A DNA stretch of 14,309 nucleotides, from positions 1 through 14,309 of the forward strand of contig CAZUAQ010000087.1 of assembly GCA_964618455.1 (NCBI GenBank). Reading direction: 5' to 3'. This document shows positions 13,750 through 14,309 of this stretch, piece by piece. The position numbers were made by a program, and so were the translations under genes. Source of the stretch: CAZUAQ01 sp964618455. Its GTDB lineage: Bacteria; Planctomycetota; Phycisphaerae; UBA1845; PWPN01. Each line of letters begins with the position of its first letter. Position 1 is the first letter of the stretch. Under the pieces are notes generated by a model. The model was not told the origin of the DNA, did no database searches, and worked only from the letters and a program-made list of their open reading frames with translations.

Positions 13750-14256
13750 TCAGTCGTTGATGAGGCGGAGCATGCGTTCGCCGAAGGCTTCGACCTTGGC
13801 GGGGCCGATGCCCTTGACCGCCAGCAGGGCGCCGCGCGATGCGGGCCTCTTGCGGGCGATCTCGCGGAGGGTGCGGTCGCTGCAGACCATGAACGCGGGG
13901 ATGTTCTCGTCGTCGGCGATCTCCCGGCGGAGCGCGCGCAAGCGATCGAACAGTTGACGTTCGTCCAGGCTGAGCGGCGCGGCGGGCTCCGACGATGACG
14001 CGCCCGACTTGCGCGTCAACGCCTGTTTCATGTCGTCACTCACCCGGCTCCGCGACGTTGAAGACGACGAGCGCGATTTCCGGGTCTTCTTGCGCTTCGG
14101 GCGCGCCGGCGCGCGGGCGGAACCATCATCGTACAGCACCGCCTCCGCGTTGCCGCGCAGCAGGTGCAGCCCGTCGGCGGCGATCTTGATGACGCGGTAC
14201 TCGCCCTCGCGGCGGAGGAACTCCTGGTCGATGAGTTGATCGATCCAACCCATCAT
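13750..14256 (-). CDS. RecQ-like C-terminal segment: RQC remnant and HRDC domain
   Basis: The 168-residue frame begins MMGWIDQLIDQEFLRREGEYRV, resembling the winged-helix (RQC) end of RecQ helicases (compare the ...VIRQLI.LGL... segment of E. coli RecQ). A basic Arg/Lys/Ser-rich linker follows (52-72). The C-terminal domain, about 95-168, is a clear HRDC: LFDRLRALRREIADDENIPAFMV, then LAVKGIGPAKVEAFGERM, a helix-hairpin-helix-like DNA contact. RecQ helicases unwind DNA in recombination and repair; HRDC tunes DNA binding. The helicase core (about 400 residues) should lie upstream on the minus strand, but an in-frame TAA (14284-14286) interrupts ten codons before the ATG, and the residues between (PALR) still look RecQ-like. 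So this is a split or frameshifted recQ, a standalone RQC-HRDC protein, or a sequence error. The window ends at 14309. Confidence 0.65.
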   Translation of the reverse strand: MMGWIDQLIDQEFLRREGEYRVIKIAADGLHLLRGNAEAVLYDDGSARAPARPKRKKTRKSRSSSSTSRSRVSDDMKQALTRKSGASSSEPAAPLSLDERQLFDRLRALRREIADDENIPAFMVCSDRTLREIARKRPASRGALLAVKGIGPAKVEAFGERMLRLIND

Positions 14257-14309
14257 ACGCAGCGCAGGTAGAAATCGTGCGCGTTAGGCGCCTGTTAGGG
14301 TTGCGCTCT

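Noticed and set aside
1..14309. A multi-gene defence, secretion, biosynthetic or mobile system
   Set aside because: I looked for nucleases, transposases, integrases, toxin-antitoxin pairs, repeats and clustered unknown genes. None forms a system here; the genes are housekeeping genes plus scattered unknowns.

Overview
The window is GC-rich (clearly above 55% by eye), with genes tightly packed on both strands. It looks like an ordinary chromosomal housekeeping region of a free-living bacterium. A Gfo/Idh/MocA oxidoreductase with a Tat signal, poorly conserved lipoproteins and secreted proteins, an active-type PHP domain in DnaE and one leaderless-looking promoter suggest a planctomycete, possibly of the Phycisphaerae type. 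This is inferred from style of gene content only; no marker gene settles it. I see no tRNA, rRNA, CRISPR, insertion sequence, phage or secretion genes.

Layout. 1-174 (+) is the 3' end of carB. 175-774 has no protein gene that I can support, but carries a strong minus-strand intrinsic terminator, several stable stems that suggest a small RNA of about 176 nt (321-496), and an AT-rich spacer. 775-1836 (-) is an RluD-type pseudouridine synthase. 1938-3287 (-) is an APC-superfamily amino-acid permease. 3363-3800 (-) is a small exported protein with no recognised family. 3912-5516 (-) is a GAF/AAA+/Fis sigma-54 activator. 5685-9269 (-) is the replicative DNA polymerase III alpha subunit (DnaE). The 9270-9447 spacer is a divergent promoter region. 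9448-10977 (+) is guaB (IMP dehydrogenase), followed 61 bp later by a lipoprotein (11039-11635) of unknown role. 11823-12083 (+) is an 86-residue acidic soluble protein. 12268-13626 (+) is a Tat-exported Gfo/Idh/MocA oxidoreductase. 13750-14256 (-) is the RQC-HRDC tail of a RecQ-like protein, with an in-frame stop just upstream of it.

How the genes relate. carB, guaB and dnaE serve nucleotide supply and DNA synthesis. dnaE and guaB diverge from a shared 178-bp control region that holds two recognisable sigma-70-type promoters and a 24-bp dyad over the dnaE promoter. The other genes are a loose mixture (rRNA modification, transport, regulation, sugar or polyol oxidation) with no evidence of one pathway. 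No new multi-gene system is visible. The points most worth a second look are the candidate small RNA with three C-rich repeats, the apparently leaderless guaB mRNA, the dyad at the dnaE promoter and the broken or split RecQ.
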